From Actinomycetota bacterium (GTDB lineage: Bacteria > Actinomycetota > Thermoleophilia > RBG-16-64-13), in assembly GCA_012514635.1 (NCBI GenBank), contig JAAYZX010000008.1, positions 1-60,286 on the forward strand: a stretch of 60,286 nt of DNA, written 5' to 3'. The notes under the pieces are model-generated. The model was not told the origin of the DNA, made no database searches, and saw nothing but the letters and a program-made list of their open reading frames with translations. Every line of letters begins with the position of its first letter. Position 1 is the stretch's first letter. Of this stretch, positions 1 to 8,501 are shown one piece after another. Made by a program: the position numbers and the translations under genes.

Positions 1-548
1 ATGACGGTTGTGCCGTCGCCCGCCGCTACCATGGCAGCCAAATCCTGCTGCAGATCAAGAGCTTCCGGGGTGGTTCGCTCAGTCGGAAGATGACGTCCAC
101 CGATGATCCGCTCCACCGTCCCCAGCAACCCGGTCTGATTGCCGGCGCGCTCCAACAACCAAGCCGTTAGATAAGCGGTGGTCGTCTTGCCGTTGGTTCC
201 CGTCACGCCTACCACTTGCAGGCGCCGGCTGGGATCCTCGTAGAAATAACGAGCCATCATAGCCATCGCCACCCGCACGTCATTCACGATAACCTGCGGT
301 ACCGGTAAATCCAGAGGGTGCTGGACACAGAGCGCCGCCGCTCCACGGGCGACCGCCTGCACGGCAAAATGGTGACCATCGCGCTTCAGGCCCGGAACGC
401 AGAAGAAGAGCGCACCAGGGGCAGTCGACCGACTGTCATAGGAGAGAGACGTAATGTCCACCGCGGAGTGGCCGGAGAGTGTGTAAGCCCCCAGCCCACT
501 TACCAGATCGAGGAGTTTCACGGCTCTGGATTCTACCACAGGGGCCAT
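1..548 (-). CDS. murE: MurE, UDP-N-acetylmuramyl-tripeptide synthetase (N-terminal part, cut by window edge)
   Basis: Mur ligase that adds the third stem-peptide residue to UDP-MurNAc-L-Ala-D-Glu in the cytoplasm, using ATP. About 182 N-terminal residues are visible; the gene continues beyond base 1. The substrate-binding domain has the family signature LSYDSRSTAPGALFFCVPG, and the ATP loop GVTGTNGKTTT falls near residues 114-124. I chose ATG at 548 (22 bp after the ftsI stop); a GTG at 521 (start VKLLDLV) is an alternative, and neither has a strong ribosome binding site. It lies directly downstream of ftsI, the usual dcw order. The central and C-terminal domains, which decide whether lysine or diaminopimelate is used, are not visible. 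Confidence 0.9.
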   Translation of the reverse strand, partial: MAPVVESRAVKLLDLVSGLGAYTLSGHSAVDITSLSYDSRSTAPGALFFCVPGLKRDGHHFAVQAVARGAAALCVQHPLDLPVPQVIVNDVRVAMAMMARYFYEDPSRRLQVVGVTGTNGKTTTAYLTAWLLERAGNQTGLLGTVERIIGGRHLPTERTTPEALDLQQDLAAMVAAGDGTTV

Positions 549-570
549 TCACACCCGCTTCCACAACCGC

Positions 571-2304
571 TCATTCCCCTGCACCTTCTTCCGGCGGAAT
601 ACCTAAATGCTTCACAATAAAATCGGCGATACTGGCGAACACCGGCGCCGCCACTTCAGAACCGAGATGCGCGTTTTGCGGCTCGTCAACCGCTACGAGA
701 ATGACTACTTGGGGATCGTCCGCGGGGATCATGCCCACAAAGGAGGCAAGATACTTGTCCTTAGCGTACCCCATGCCGTTCTCCAGCGCCTTCTCGGCCG
801 TTCCCGTCTTCCCGGCTATAGAATAGCCATCCAGCGCGGCCGCATTCCCGGTGCCGCGCTTAACCGTCTCCGTGAGCATGGTCCGTAGCTGAGCCGCCAC
901 CTGCGGGTTGACAACCCGTCGGGTCACAGGTGATTCGACCATCTTGGTCACATGCGGCTGGATCCACACGCCGTCATTGGCAACTGCGCCGTATGCCGCT
1001 GCGAGTTGCACAGCGGTCACGGAAATACCCTGTCCAATGGGCACATTGGCCACGGTCCCCAGATTCCACTTGTCCGGAGGAAGCATGAGACCGGCTACTT
1101 CACCCGGCGCATCGATCCCTGTGTGTTCAACGAAACCGAACGCCCGGATCATACGGCACAGCTTCTCGGTCCCCACCTTCAGACCCAGCGTCACCGCTCC
1201 CACGTTGGAGGACTGGACTACTATATCTGTGACGGTCAACTCCCGCTGCGCCGGCACCCCGTCGCTTGCTTCTCTGATAGTCACATCCCCCACCTGAATG
1301 GTGGGAGCCAGAGTGAACATAGTGTCGGGGGTCACCAACTGTTCGGCCAACGCCGCCGCCGCCACTACCAGCTTAAACGTACTTCCGGGTTCAAACAGAT
1401 CCGTTACCGGGTGATTGCGCCTGTCATCGGCTTCTTCTTCCAGATATAAGTTGCTGTCGAACGCAGGCGTGGTGGCCAAAGCCAATACTTCTCCGGTCTT
1501 CGGCTCCAGAACGATGGCAATTGCACGCTTGGCCTCGGACTCCTCCACCGTCTGAGTGAGTATCTGCTCCAACGCATACTGTATATCTTTGTCAATGGTC
1601 AACGTCACATCTGTTCCAGGATCCGGAGGAGTCTCCGTCACAACCTCCAATACACGTCCCTGATCATCGGTAACCGTGGTGCGGGACCCCGCCTTTCCCG
1701 ACAGAAGGTGGTTGTACTGCTTCTCCACCCCCTCAAGCCCTTGATCCATATCGATCCCCACAAACCCCAGAAGGTGTGAGGCGACAGCGCCCTGGGGATA
1801 GTAGCGTTTATCCTCGGCCTGCCCGAATACCCCCGGAATCCTCAGCAGGCATGCACGCTCCGCCACCATTGGATCCGCTTTGCGCGCAAGATAGACAAAC
1901 GTCCCCTTCTGGGAGAGTTTCTCCACCAGGTTTGCTTCCGGTATCTCCAGTACAGGTGCCAGAAGCTTCGCCGCCCCAGCCGGGTCATCTACCAATGCCG
2001 GGTTGGCACAGATAGAAACCGTCTCCACGGTCATTGCTAAGACGGCGCCATCACGATCCAGGATGGAGGCCCTCTTGACCGGCAACTCCACCGTAGTCAG
2101 ATGCTGACTTTCTGCCCGCTTGGTATACTCGGCCGCCTTCACTACCTGCAGGTAGAAGGCCCTGCCCAGCAGCCCAACAAAACAAAGCCCGAGCGCCAGG
2201 ACCATCAGGAGCAGCCGCCTGTTGAGCGAGCGACCGCCCACGCTGCTAGGGCCTTCGGTCTGCCAACGCGCCGACGGCCTTACGCGCCCCCGTCTCTGCG
2301 ACAT
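571..2304 (-). CDS. ftsI: FtsI-type class B penicillin-binding protein (septal transpeptidase)
   Basis: D,D-transpeptidase that cross-links septal peptidoglycan outside the membrane. It has 577 residues: a short cytoplasmic tail, one membrane anchor at about 30-50, a pedestal domain, then the transpeptidase domain with STFK (catalytic Ser308), SSN (365-367) and KTGT (499-502). It ends soon after the transpeptidase domain, so there are no PASTA repeats. The ATG at 2304 overlaps the end of the ftsL-like gene by 59 bp and lacks a clear Shine-Dalgarno; a GTG at 2241, 4 bp after the ftsL stop, would remove the overlap and keep the membrane anchor. Its place between ftsL and murE identifies it as the division enzyme rather than the elongation enzyme (mrdA is at 21-23 kb). 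Confidence 0.93.
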   Translation of the reverse strand: MSQRRGRVRPSARWQTEGPSSVGGRSLNRRLLLMVLALGLCFVGLLGRAFYLQVVKAAEYTKRAESQHLTTVELPVKRASILDRDGAVLAMTVETVSICANPALVDDPAGAAKLLAPVLEIPEANLVEKLSQKGTFVYLARKADPMVAERACLLRIPGVFGQAEDKRYYPQGAVASHLLGFVGIDMDQGLEGVEKQYNHLLSGKAGSRTTVTDDQGRVLEVVTETPPDPGTDVTLTIDKDIQYALEQILTQTVEESEAKRAIAIVLEPKTGEVLALATTPAFDSNLYLEEEADDRRNHPVTDLFEPGSTFKLVVAAAALAEQLVTPDTMFTLAPTIQVGDVTIREASDGVPAQRELTVTDIVVQSSNVGAVTLGLKVGTEKLCRMIRAFGFVEHTGIDAPGEVAGLMLPPDKWNLGTVANVPIGQGISVTAVQLAAAYGAVANDGVWIQPHVTKMVESPVTRRVVNPQVAAQLRTMLTETVKRGTGNAAALDGYSIAGKTGTAEKALENGMGYAKDKYLASFVGMIPADDPQVVILVAVDEPQNAHLGSEVAAPVFASIADFIVKHLGIPPEEGAGE

Positions 2305-2896
2305 CGTTCAGAACAGTGGTGGAATCCTGTGGACACGTCACACCTGGAGCCTCAATGTACGCCACGTCTCCGGCGTGTTCTAAACCCAGGTTCTCCGCGG
2401 CCGCCTGCAGGCGAGACGGCGCACAGAGCATCACAGTTTGAGCCTCAAGTTCAGTCTGCTCCTTGACCAAAGCATCCGCCTGTTTCTGCATTTGAGCGCT
2501 CTCCGCTTTGTAGTGAAAGGCAGCCATGTTCAGTAATACGGGCACGGCTCCACAACAGATCAGAACGGCGAGCAAATACCCAAACACCGACATGAGCACC
2601 GAGCGCTTCTTCCGCGATATCCGCACTACCCGCAGGGCAGGGCGGCTCCGGACCGTCTCCACCGGCTGGGGTACCCGGGCATGAGCCACACGTGATCTCT
2701 GTGCCGTCCGCAGTCCTGTCGACGATCCTTTTTTTGCGTCGGCAACGGGCCGTCTGCGCGACATCGCTGCGTCGGCGTAGCCGCCCGCAGCGGCGGCACG
2801 TGCCGCGCTGCGGGCGGCACTTCTCCGCGCGGCCGCGGACTCATGAGTCCGCCATTCGTAATTGGTGTAGTAACGGGCAGCCGCCGTGCCGGGCAT
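2246..2896 (-). CDS. ftsL: FtsL-like single-pass division protein with long basic N-terminal tail
   Basis: 216 residues. The long N-terminal cytoplasmic tail is Ala/Arg-rich and probably disordered (1-98). It is followed by a membrane segment (about 101-125), a short coiled coil (about 127-156) and an FtsL-type ending with PSRLQAAAENLGL. FtsL links FtsQ/FtsB with FtsW/FtsI in the divisome. The assignment rests on topology and on position between rsmH and ftsI, since FtsL sequences diverge strongly. The start is the ATG at 2896, preceded by GAGGAG and overlapping the rsmH stop as TGATG. A near-perfect 39-nt palindrome (2780-2818) encodes roughly residues 27-39 of the tail. Confidence 0.8.
   Translation of the reverse strand: MPGTAAARYYTNYEWRTHESAAARRSAARSAARAAAAGGYADAAMSRRRPVADAKKGSSTGLRTAQRSRVAHARVPQPVETVRSRPALRVVRISRKKRSVLMSVFGYLLAVLICCGAVPVLLNMAAFHYKAESAQMQKQADALVKEQTELEAQTVMLCAPSRLQAAAENLGLEHAGDVAYIEAPGVTCPQDSTTVLNDVAETGARKAVGALADRRP
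2780..2818. repeat. 39-nt near-perfect palindrome inside ftsL
   Basis: Arms 2780-2792 and 2806-2818 are exact reverse complements (13 bp). Between them CGGCAC (2794-2799) and GTGCCG (2800-2805) pair exactly, leaving only base 2793 unpaired. In total 38 of 39 bases are self-complementary, in frame, in the Ala/Arg-rich tail of the FtsL-like protein. Confidence 0.85.
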
Positions 2897-3867
2897 CACA
2901 ATCTCCTCGCCGCGCGGAGCTTGGCTGAACCGGACCGTGGGTTCGCCTGTCGCTCGCGCGCCTTCGGTGTGAGAGGTCGAGGTGTGAGAATTTCCAAAGC
3001 GGGAACCTTCCCGCACGCGCACACCGGCAACGATGGCGGACAGATGCAGGGTCGGGCTTGAGACTGGAAGAACTGCTTCACAATGCGATCCTCCAAGGAG
3101 TGGAAACTGATGACGGCCAGTACTCCGCCGGACTCCAACAGCTCCAAAGCTTCGGGAAGGGCCCGCTTGAGTGACTCCAGCTCATCGTTCACGGCGATGC
3201 GCAGTGCCTGGAAAACTCTCCGCGCCGGATTGCGAGCTCCAAATCGGGCCGGGGTGGGAATGGCCTGCTTGATGGTTTCCACCAGCTCGGCGGTCCGAGT
3301 GAAAGGTGTCCGCTGCCGACGTCTCACTACGGCGCGCGCGATATGACGTGCGTACTGCTCCTCACCGTAGATGCGAAAGAGACGGCTCAGTGCAGCTTCA
3401 GATTCGCTATTGATGATGTCCGCAGCGGTGACGACCAGAGTCGGGTCCATACGCATGTCCAGCGGCGCGTCATAACCGTAGGAAAACCCACGCTCCTCCG
3501 TGTCCACCTGCATGCTTGACAGCCCCAGATCCATATATACGTGAGTGGCAGTGAAGTCCTCATCGCGCAGATGCCTCAGAATGTCTGCAAAATTGCCTGC
3601 ATAGAACGTAGTCGGCGAGCGGAAGCTTCCGCGTAAGGTTTCAAAGTACGCCTCCGCTACCGGGTCGCGATCACAGGCTATCAATCGGCCCTGGGGCCCA
3701 ATTCGGGCCGCAACGGCCGACGCATGCCCTCCTGCGCCAAACGTGCAGTCCACCACGCGGCTGTCCGCCTCTATCTGCAGGAGGCCCATAAGCTCACTAG
3801 TCAAGACCGGTATGTGCGCCATGGCCATTTCCGCCTCAAACGCCAGTGCCGCCGAGCTAGGACTCAT
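2896..3867 (-). CDS. rsmH: RsmH, 16S rRNA (cytosine(1402)-N4)-methyltransferase
   Basis: SAM-dependent enzyme that N4-methylates C1402 in the P site of 16S rRNA; also called MraW. The protein is 323 residues, close to the usual 310. Visible motifs are HIPVL near the start, the SAM-binding loop GAGGH (44-48), DLGLSSMQVD, and VISFHSLEDRIVK towards the C-terminus. The frame stays open for another 64 codons upstream, but that stretch is antisense-like sequence inside mraZ. The ATG at 3867 follows a GAGAGGGAG ribosome binding site and overlaps the mraZ end by 11 bp. Second gene of the dcw cluster. Confidence 0.95.
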   Translation of the reverse strand: MSPSSAALAFEAEMAMAHIPVLTSELMGLLQIEADSRVVDCTFGAGGHASAVAARIGPQGRLIACDRDPVAEAYFETLRGSFRSPTTFYAGNFADILRHLRDEDFTATHVYMDLGLSSMQVDTEERGFSYGYDAPLDMRMDPTLVVTAADIINSESEAALSRLFRIYGEEQYARHIARAVVRRRQRTPFTRTAELVETIKQAIPTPARFGARNPARRVFQALRIAVNDELESLKRALPEALELLESGGVLAVISFHSLEDRIVKQFFQSQARPCICPPSLPVCACGKVPALEILTPRPLTPKARERQANPRSGSAKLRAARRL

Positions 3868-4318
3868 GGTCTGTCTCCCTCTCGGCTTCTCTCTTCGCCT
3901 TACGCCGATAATATTTATCCATCTCGACGCTAAGGGTTGCCGGATTCCATATCTCCAGACGATTTCGGTTCCCCAGAATGGCGACCTTTCCCGTGAGCTC
4001 AAGGCCGTCCGAGATCTTGGCCTGAACCAGCGAAACCCTTCCTTGCTTATCCGGGACACACTGACTCATGCGCGCGAAGATGAAGCGCGAATCCCAATCA
4101 TCTTCGAAATTGTCATAGGTATTCAGCGAATCGATGTAGCGTTCCTCATATGCCCGCCAATCATCCTCACTGAAGACCATGACACATAGAGGCTGGATGG
4201 GTAGACGCGCGAGCACGGCGCCACCCGCGAAATGCTCCCGGAATTCCGCCGGCAAGGTCACACGACCTCTGTCGTCAACGGTGTGTTCGTAAGTTCCAAA
4301 AAGACGCGTCTGTTGCAT
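3857..4318 (-). CDS. mraZ: MraZ, transcriptional repressor of the division cluster
   Basis: Small DNA-binding protein with two AbrB-like (SpoVT/AbrB) halves that forms rings and represses its own dcw operon. 153 residues from MQQTRLFGTYEHTVDDRGRV; the duplicated motif appears as DDRGRVTLPAEFR in the first half and DKQGRVSLVQAKI in the second. The frame extends 14 codons upstream, but the ATG at 4318 fits the family N-terminus. It is the first gene of mraZ-rsmH-ftsL-ftsI-murE. Candidate binding repeats for the protein itself lie 31-71 bp upstream (separate entry). Confidence 0.95.
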   Translation of the reverse strand: MQQTRLFGTYEHTVDDRGRVTLPAEFREHFAGGAVLARLPIQPLCVMVFSEDDWRAYEERYIDSLNTYDNFEDDWDSRFIFARMSQCVPDKQGRVSLVQAKISDGLELTGKVAILGNRNRLEIWNPATLSVEMDKYYRRKAKREAERETDHES

Positions 4319-4344
4319 AGTGGTTCCACAATAGGCTCTTTGTG

Positions 4345-4391
4345 GCCCATCGTCAACCACTTCGTGCCACTTTACGCCCTATTTCCCCACA
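4345..4391 (-). promoter_or_regulatory. Candidate MraZ operator: 10-bp-period TGG repeats upstream of mraZ
   Basis: On the minus strand TGG triplets are centred at 4388, 4368, 4358 and 4348, with GGG at 4378 completing a series of five steps of exactly 10 bp. The best-formed repeats are AAAGTGGCAC, GAAGTGGTTG and ACGATGGGCC. Known MraZ sites are tandem repeats with a 10-bp period (TGGGN in E. coli, AAAGTG-type in Mollicutes). Further upstream (4385-4415) three TGGGG blocks recur every 12 bp, which may add sites. Function is inferred from pattern and position. Confidence 0.65.
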
Positions 4392-4522
4392 TTAACCCCC
4401 ACACGGCACCCCACCGACATATGATGTAATCCTAATAGCTTTCGGCGTGGAAGGTGCTATGTAACGCAACATAGTGTGCATAAAGATAAAACTGAATAAA
4501 ATTCTGCATACTCATCTGCGGA

Positions 4523-6814
4523 TCACGCCTTCCGCATAGGAGCATAATCCAGCAACAAACTCTTCTGTTCGCCAAGGAAGCTGAAGAAAACACGCACCAC
4601 GCCGCCCGCTTCCACGCCCAAAACCATGCCCTCTCCAAACTTGGCGTGGATAACCCGATCTCCCACCGCAAAGGGTGAACCCACGGCCTCTGCTCTGCCG
4701 ACGCCGCTCTTCTTATCCGAGTCCATATTTGTGTGGGCGCCCTGGGCGGCGGCGCTGCGTTGCGGCGCCGCCCCGGAGCGGAAGCGGCGGCCGTAGAAGC
4801 CGCCCGCAGTTCTTCGCCCTGCGCCGCCGAGGGGTCGATATTCAATTAATTCGGTCGGAATCTCCTCTAGGAACCTGCTGGGAAGATTGTAGCCACCTGA
4901 GCCGTACAATGAACGGCTGGCTGCATATGAGAGATACAGCCTGTCTTCCGCCCGCGTTATACCTACATAGCAGAGTCGTCTTTCTTCTTCCAACTTCTGC
5001 TCATCCAAAGAGCGGGAATGTGGAAACACTCCCTCCTCCATGCCCACCATGAACACCACTCGGTACTCAAGTCCTTTCGCGTTGTGCAGCGTCATGAGTG
5101 TCAGCTGATCCGAGGCCTCGTTTAACGCATCCGCGTCGGCGTAGAGACTGATCTCCTGCAAGAATTCACCCAGTCCTCCGTCCGGATTGTTGCGATCATA
5201 TTCTCGGGCAACACCAATGAATTCCTGGAGATTCTCTAAGCGGCCCTCGGCCTCCAAGGTCCGCTCGGCTTGGAGCGTCTCTATCATGCCGCTCTCCTGC
5301 AGCATCCGCTCCAGCTGCTCGCCTACCGGTGCAACGTCGGCCTCAGCCCGACTGCGCCAGCGGGTCATGCACTCCGCAAGGCCGCTCATAGCCCGACATG
5401 CAGGTGACGTCAAACCCACAATATCGGCACTGCAGTACAGTGCTTCCTGCATGGATATCCCCTGCTCCCCAGCATGGAGTTGCAGCCGTCCCTCGGCTAC
5501 GGCACCCAATCCTCGTTTCGGAGTGTTCAGAATGCGACGCAGCGATAGATCGTCCGCCGGATTGGCGATGCATCGCAAATACGCAAGCGCATCTTTGATC
5601 TCGGCCCGCTCATAGAACTTAGTGCCTCCGACTACCTGGTACGGAATGCCATATCTGACGAGCATGTCCTCCAACACCCGCGACTGCGCGTTTACCCGAT
5701 AAAAGACGGCCTGATCCGCCAAACGAAAGTTCTGCCCCAGCAGACGCTCCACTTCGCCGGCCACCCGTCGTGCCTCCTCGTGTTCATCCCGGCATTCGAC
5801 CAGCACCACCTTCTCCCCCACCCCTCTATCGCTCCAGAGGTGTTTGGGTTTCCTGCCCCGGTTCTGAGACACAACAGCGTGGGCGGCCTCCAGAATGGTA
5901 GTGGTGGAACGATAGTTCTGTTCAAGCTTCACTACGGTAGCCGATGGAAAGTCACGCTCAAACTCTAGGATATTGCGAATATCGGCGCCCCGCCACGAAT
6001 ACACGGACTGATCGTCATCGCCCACCACACTGATCTGCTGGTGATCCGCCGCCAGCAGGTGCACCAGTACATACTGCGCATGATTGGTGTCCTGGTACTC
6101 GTCAACCAACACATGACGGAAGGCATTGCGATAGCGTTCGAGGCGTGTTGGGAAGCGACGGAACAGGTCCACCACGCGCATGATGAGATCGTCGAAATCA
6201 AGAGCGTTGGCTTCGAACAGGCGCTTCTGATAGAGCTCGTAGACGGCCGCCGTCACATCCGGCAGTCCGCTTCGCAATCTACCGCGGGCCCCCTCCGTTC
6301 CTGTCACGGCTTCTGCGGCAAACTCTTCCGGACCCACCAACCGATTCTTGGCATCGCTGATTCGCGCGTGCACGCCTTGCGGCGAAAATCGCTTGGGATC
6401 GAAGCCCAGATCTTCCAAGCAGTGCTTCACGAGCCGTACCTGATCCTGCTGATCATAGATAGAGAATGCCGGCCGGTAGCCCAGACCTTCCCCCTCACGC
6501 CTAAGAATGCGGGCGCACGCCGAGTGAAACGTAGATACCCACATGGTGCGGGCAATGGGTCCCACGAGCTCCGCCACCCGTAACTTCATTTCGCCGGCGG
6601 CCTTGTTGGTAAAGGTGATGGCGAGCAGTTCTTGTGGCTGGACCTTCCCTGTCTTGATCAGATATGCGATGCGGTAAGTCAGTACCCTCGTCTTCCCTGA
6701 GCCGGCACCGGCCAGCACCAAAAGAGGGCCGTCTTCATGAAATACGGCAGCAGCCTGGCTCTCGTTGAGCCCGGCGCGAAGTTCGCACAGAGTAGGGTCA
6801 CTGAAGGAAGGCAC
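4523..6814 (-). CDS. pcrA: PcrA/UvrD-type ATP-dependent DNA helicase
   Basis: Superfamily 1A 3'-5' helicase acting in mismatch and excision repair, plasmid replication and removal of RecA or stalled polymerase. 763 residues: NESQAAAV Q-motif, Walker A GAGSGKT near residue 36, ITFTNKAAGEM, DEYQDTN, QNYRS, and LMTLHNAKGLEY in the second motor domain. The C-terminal tail (VGDRVIHAKFGEG...VFFSFLGEQKSLL) is the PcrA-type RNA-polymerase-binding Tudor-like region, reached through a Gly/Ala-rich linker. That linker contains a GGGCGGCG / CGCCGCCC inverted repeat at about 4748-4777. It is followed by a 204-bp gap and mraZ; larE lies 34 bp upstream. Confidence 0.95.
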   Translation of the reverse strand: MPSFSDPTLCELRAGLNESQAAAVFHEDGPLLVLAGAGSGKTRVLTYRIAYLIKTGKVQPQELLAITFTNKAAGEMKLRVAELVGPIARTMWVSTFHSACARILRREGEGLGYRPAFSIYDQQDQVRLVKHCLEDLGFDPKRFSPQGVHARISDAKNRLVGPEEFAAEAVTGTEGARGRLRSGLPDVTAAVYELYQKRLFEANALDFDDLIMRVVDLFRRFPTRLERYRNAFRHVLVDEYQDTNHAQYVLVHLLAADHQQISVVGDDDQSVYSWRGADIRNILEFERDFPSATVVKLEQNYRSTTTILEAAHAVVSQNRGRKPKHLWSDRGVGEKVVLVECRDEHEEARRVAGEVERLLGQNFRLADQAVFYRVNAQSRVLEDMLVRYGIPYQVVGGTKFYERAEIKDALAYLRCIANPADDLSLRRILNTPKRGLGAVAEGRLQLHAGEQGISMQEALYCSADIVGLTSPACRAMSGLAECMTRWRSRAEADVAPVGEQLERMLQESGMIETLQAERTLEAEGRLENLQEFIGVAREYDRNNPDGGLGEFLQEISLYADADALNEASDQLTLMTLHNAKGLEYRVVFMVGMEEGVFPHSRSLDEQKLEEERRLCYVGITRAEDRLYLSYAASRSLYGSGGYNLPSRFLEEIPTELIEYRPLGGAGRRTAGGFYGRRFRSGAAPQRSAAAQGAHTNMDSDKKSGVGRAEAVGSPFAVGDRVIHAKFGEGMVLGVEAGGVVRVFFSFLGEQKSLLLDYAPMRKA

Positions 6815-6848
6815 CCTGTAATCTTAGCGGAGCTGCGAAGAAGTGTCT

Positions 6849-7703
6849 CTATGAAGCGCAGTCGTCACCAGAAACACCGGCAGACCCATGCCCTAAGAGC
6901 CTATTGAGGCTTCCGCTGCGCAGACCGGCCATATCAACCGTGACGTATATCCAGCCTAAATCCACCAAAGCCTCCACCACCGTCCTGCGCACTCTTTCGT
7001 CCACCAGTTCCGGGATACGGCCGGCCGTTACCTCCACCCGCGCTAGAGTGCCGTGGTGCCGCACGCGGACCGAGCTGAAGCCCAAGCCACGTAGCAAGGC
7101 TTCGGCCTGCTCAATGCGTAGCAGATCAGATTCGCTGATTTTGATTCCGTATGGGATACGCGTGGCCAGACAGGGCGCCGACGGCCGATCCCAGTTCTGC
7201 AAACCCCACCGTTGCGCCAAGCGACGAATCTCGGACTTGCCCATGCCCGCTTCGGCCAGAGGAGACCTCACCCCCGCCTCGGCGGCTGCGCGGAGTCCCG
7301 GACGGAAGTCGGCTAGATCGTCGGTGTTGGCTCCATCCAAAACAGAGCTCGCACCCTCCTCGGCAGCCACTTCCCAGAGCATAGCGTTCAAGCGTTGGCG
7401 GCATACATAGCAACGGTCCGACTCATTGCGTACGAACTCCTCCACATCCAGCATGCCGGGTATGACGATGCGGCGGCGCACGCCCAGCGCCGCCGCCACC
7501 AAGGCGGCCTCTTCTTCATCCACACCAGCATGTATGGCATCACGAGCGGTGACCGCTATAACCGCCTCCGCTCCCAACACCCGCAGGCAGGCTGCCAACA
7601 GAACAGTTGAGTCCACACCACCGGAGAACGCCACCACCGACGGTCCACACTCCTCCAGCACCCGCCGCAGTGTCGCAGGCACAGGGACGGCATCACCCTT
7701 CAT
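6849..7703 (-). CDS. larE: LarE-like ATP-dependent sulfur transferase (three-cysteine, Fe-S type)
   Basis: PP-loop ATPase of the LarE family, which adenylates a carboxylate and inserts sulfur, classically for the nickel-pincer cofactor of lactate racemase. 284 residues: PP-loop SGGVDS (27-32), RCYVCR (Cys98, Cys101) and SAPCLATRIPYG (Cys178). Three cysteines in this spacing are known from LarE proteins that carry a [4Fe-4S] cluster, unlike the single sacrificial cysteine of the Lactobacillus enzyme. Start ATG 7703 has a GAGGTGGG site and overlaps the upstream E1-like gene by 11 bp, so the two are probably translationally coupled. larA, larB and larC are not in the window, so the real substrate is unknown. 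Confidence 0.85.
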   Translation of the reverse strand: MKGDAVPVPATLRRVLEECGPSVVAFSGGVDSTVLLAACLRVLGAEAVIAVTARDAIHAGVDEEEAALVAAALGVRRRIVIPGMLDVEEFVRNESDRCYVCRQRLNAMLWEVAAEEGASSVLDGANTDDLADFRPGLRAAAEAGVRSPLAEAGMGKSEIRRLAQRWGLQNWDRPSAPCLATRIPYGIKISESDLLRIEQAEALLRGLGFSSVRVRHHGTLARVEVTAGRIPELVDERVRRTVVEALVDLGWIYVTVDMAGLRSGSLNRLLGHGSAGVSGDDCAS

Positions 7704-8484
7704 GCGTACCCACCTCGGCACCGGGGAGCCCACTACACACAGGACAGATGGGGTCACGCTCCACCATCATCTTACAGAAGCTCATGTCCCATACGTCCAC
7801 CGCCAGTAGATCCCGATTGCGCGATGCAGGGTCGATCAGCAGTTTGTACACCTCAGTGCTCTGCAGAGCTGCGATGATAGTCACAACCGAATTGACTACG
7901 GCCGATCCGTAGTCTCGCAACGGATCTGTCGAGTTCTCCGCCTCGGAAAGTACACATCTCAGACAGGGCCCTTCCCCAGGGACGATCGTCATGGTCATAC
8001 CCGACGCCCCTCCCACACCCCCGTAGACCCAGGGCATACGAAACCTCACAGCCGCTCGATTCAGCAGAAAACGCGCAGCGAAATTATCGCTGCCGTCCAC
8101 CACCAAATCGAGACCATGCATGAAGCTCTCAACCGTATCGACCGTCAGCCGTCCCACCAGAGGCTCCACCACTGCGCCGCTGTTAGCTTCCAGGAGGCGT
8201 TCTGCAGCCACCCGTGTCTTGTAGCATCTGTTTGCCACATCTTTCTCTACGTACAGGATCTGGCGATGCAGGTTGCTCAGCGACACACGATCATCATCAA
8301 TAACGCGCAAGAAACCAACTCCTGCTCGAACGAGGTGCAGGGCAACCGCCGCACCCAGTCCCCCACATCCCACCAGTCCCACTCGAGCGGTCTTTAGTTT
8401 CTCTTGTCCTGCAATCCCCCACGACGCATACCCCATCTGACGCTCATAGCGCGCAAACTCATGGAAGTTTTGGCCATAGCTCAT
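7693..8484 (-). CDS. ThiF/MoeB/HesA-family E1-like adenylyltransferase
   Basis: Enzymes of this family adenylate the C-terminal Gly-Gly of a ubiquitin-like sulfur carrier (ThiS, MoaD) before sulfur transfer. 263 residues: nucleotide loop GCGGLG (39-44), IDDDRVSLSNLHRQ (62-75), DGSDNFAARFLLN (130-142), and the zinc site CLRC (174, 177) with CPVC (247, 250). I see no cysteine between residues 178 and 236, where ThiF and MoeB carry their nucleophile, so it probably adenylates without forming a persulfide or acyl-disulfide itself. No ThiS/MoaD-like partner is in the window. The 11-bp overlap with the LarE-like gene suggests a joint sulfur-transfer task; that is inference. Confidence 0.85.
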   Translation of the reverse strand: MSYGQNFHEFARYERQMGYASWGIAGQEKLKTARVGLVGCGGLGAAVALHLVRAGVGFLRVIDDDRVSLSNLHRQILYVEKDVANRCYKTRVAAERLLEANSGAVVEPLVGRLTVDTVESFMHGLDLVVDGSDNFAARFLLNRAAVRFRMPWVYGGVGGASGMTMTIVPGEGPCLRCVLSEAENSTDPLRDYGSAVVNSVVTIIAALQSTEVYKLLIDPASRNRDLLAVDVWDMSFCKMMVERDPICPVCSGLPGAEVGTHEG

Positions 8485-8501
8485 GGCATGCCTCTATCCA
8501 T

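Noticed and set aside
3868-4059. 64-codon N-terminal extension of rsmH
   Set aside because: It lies inside mraZ in another frame, has no family similarity, and the ATG at 3867 has a good ribosome binding site.
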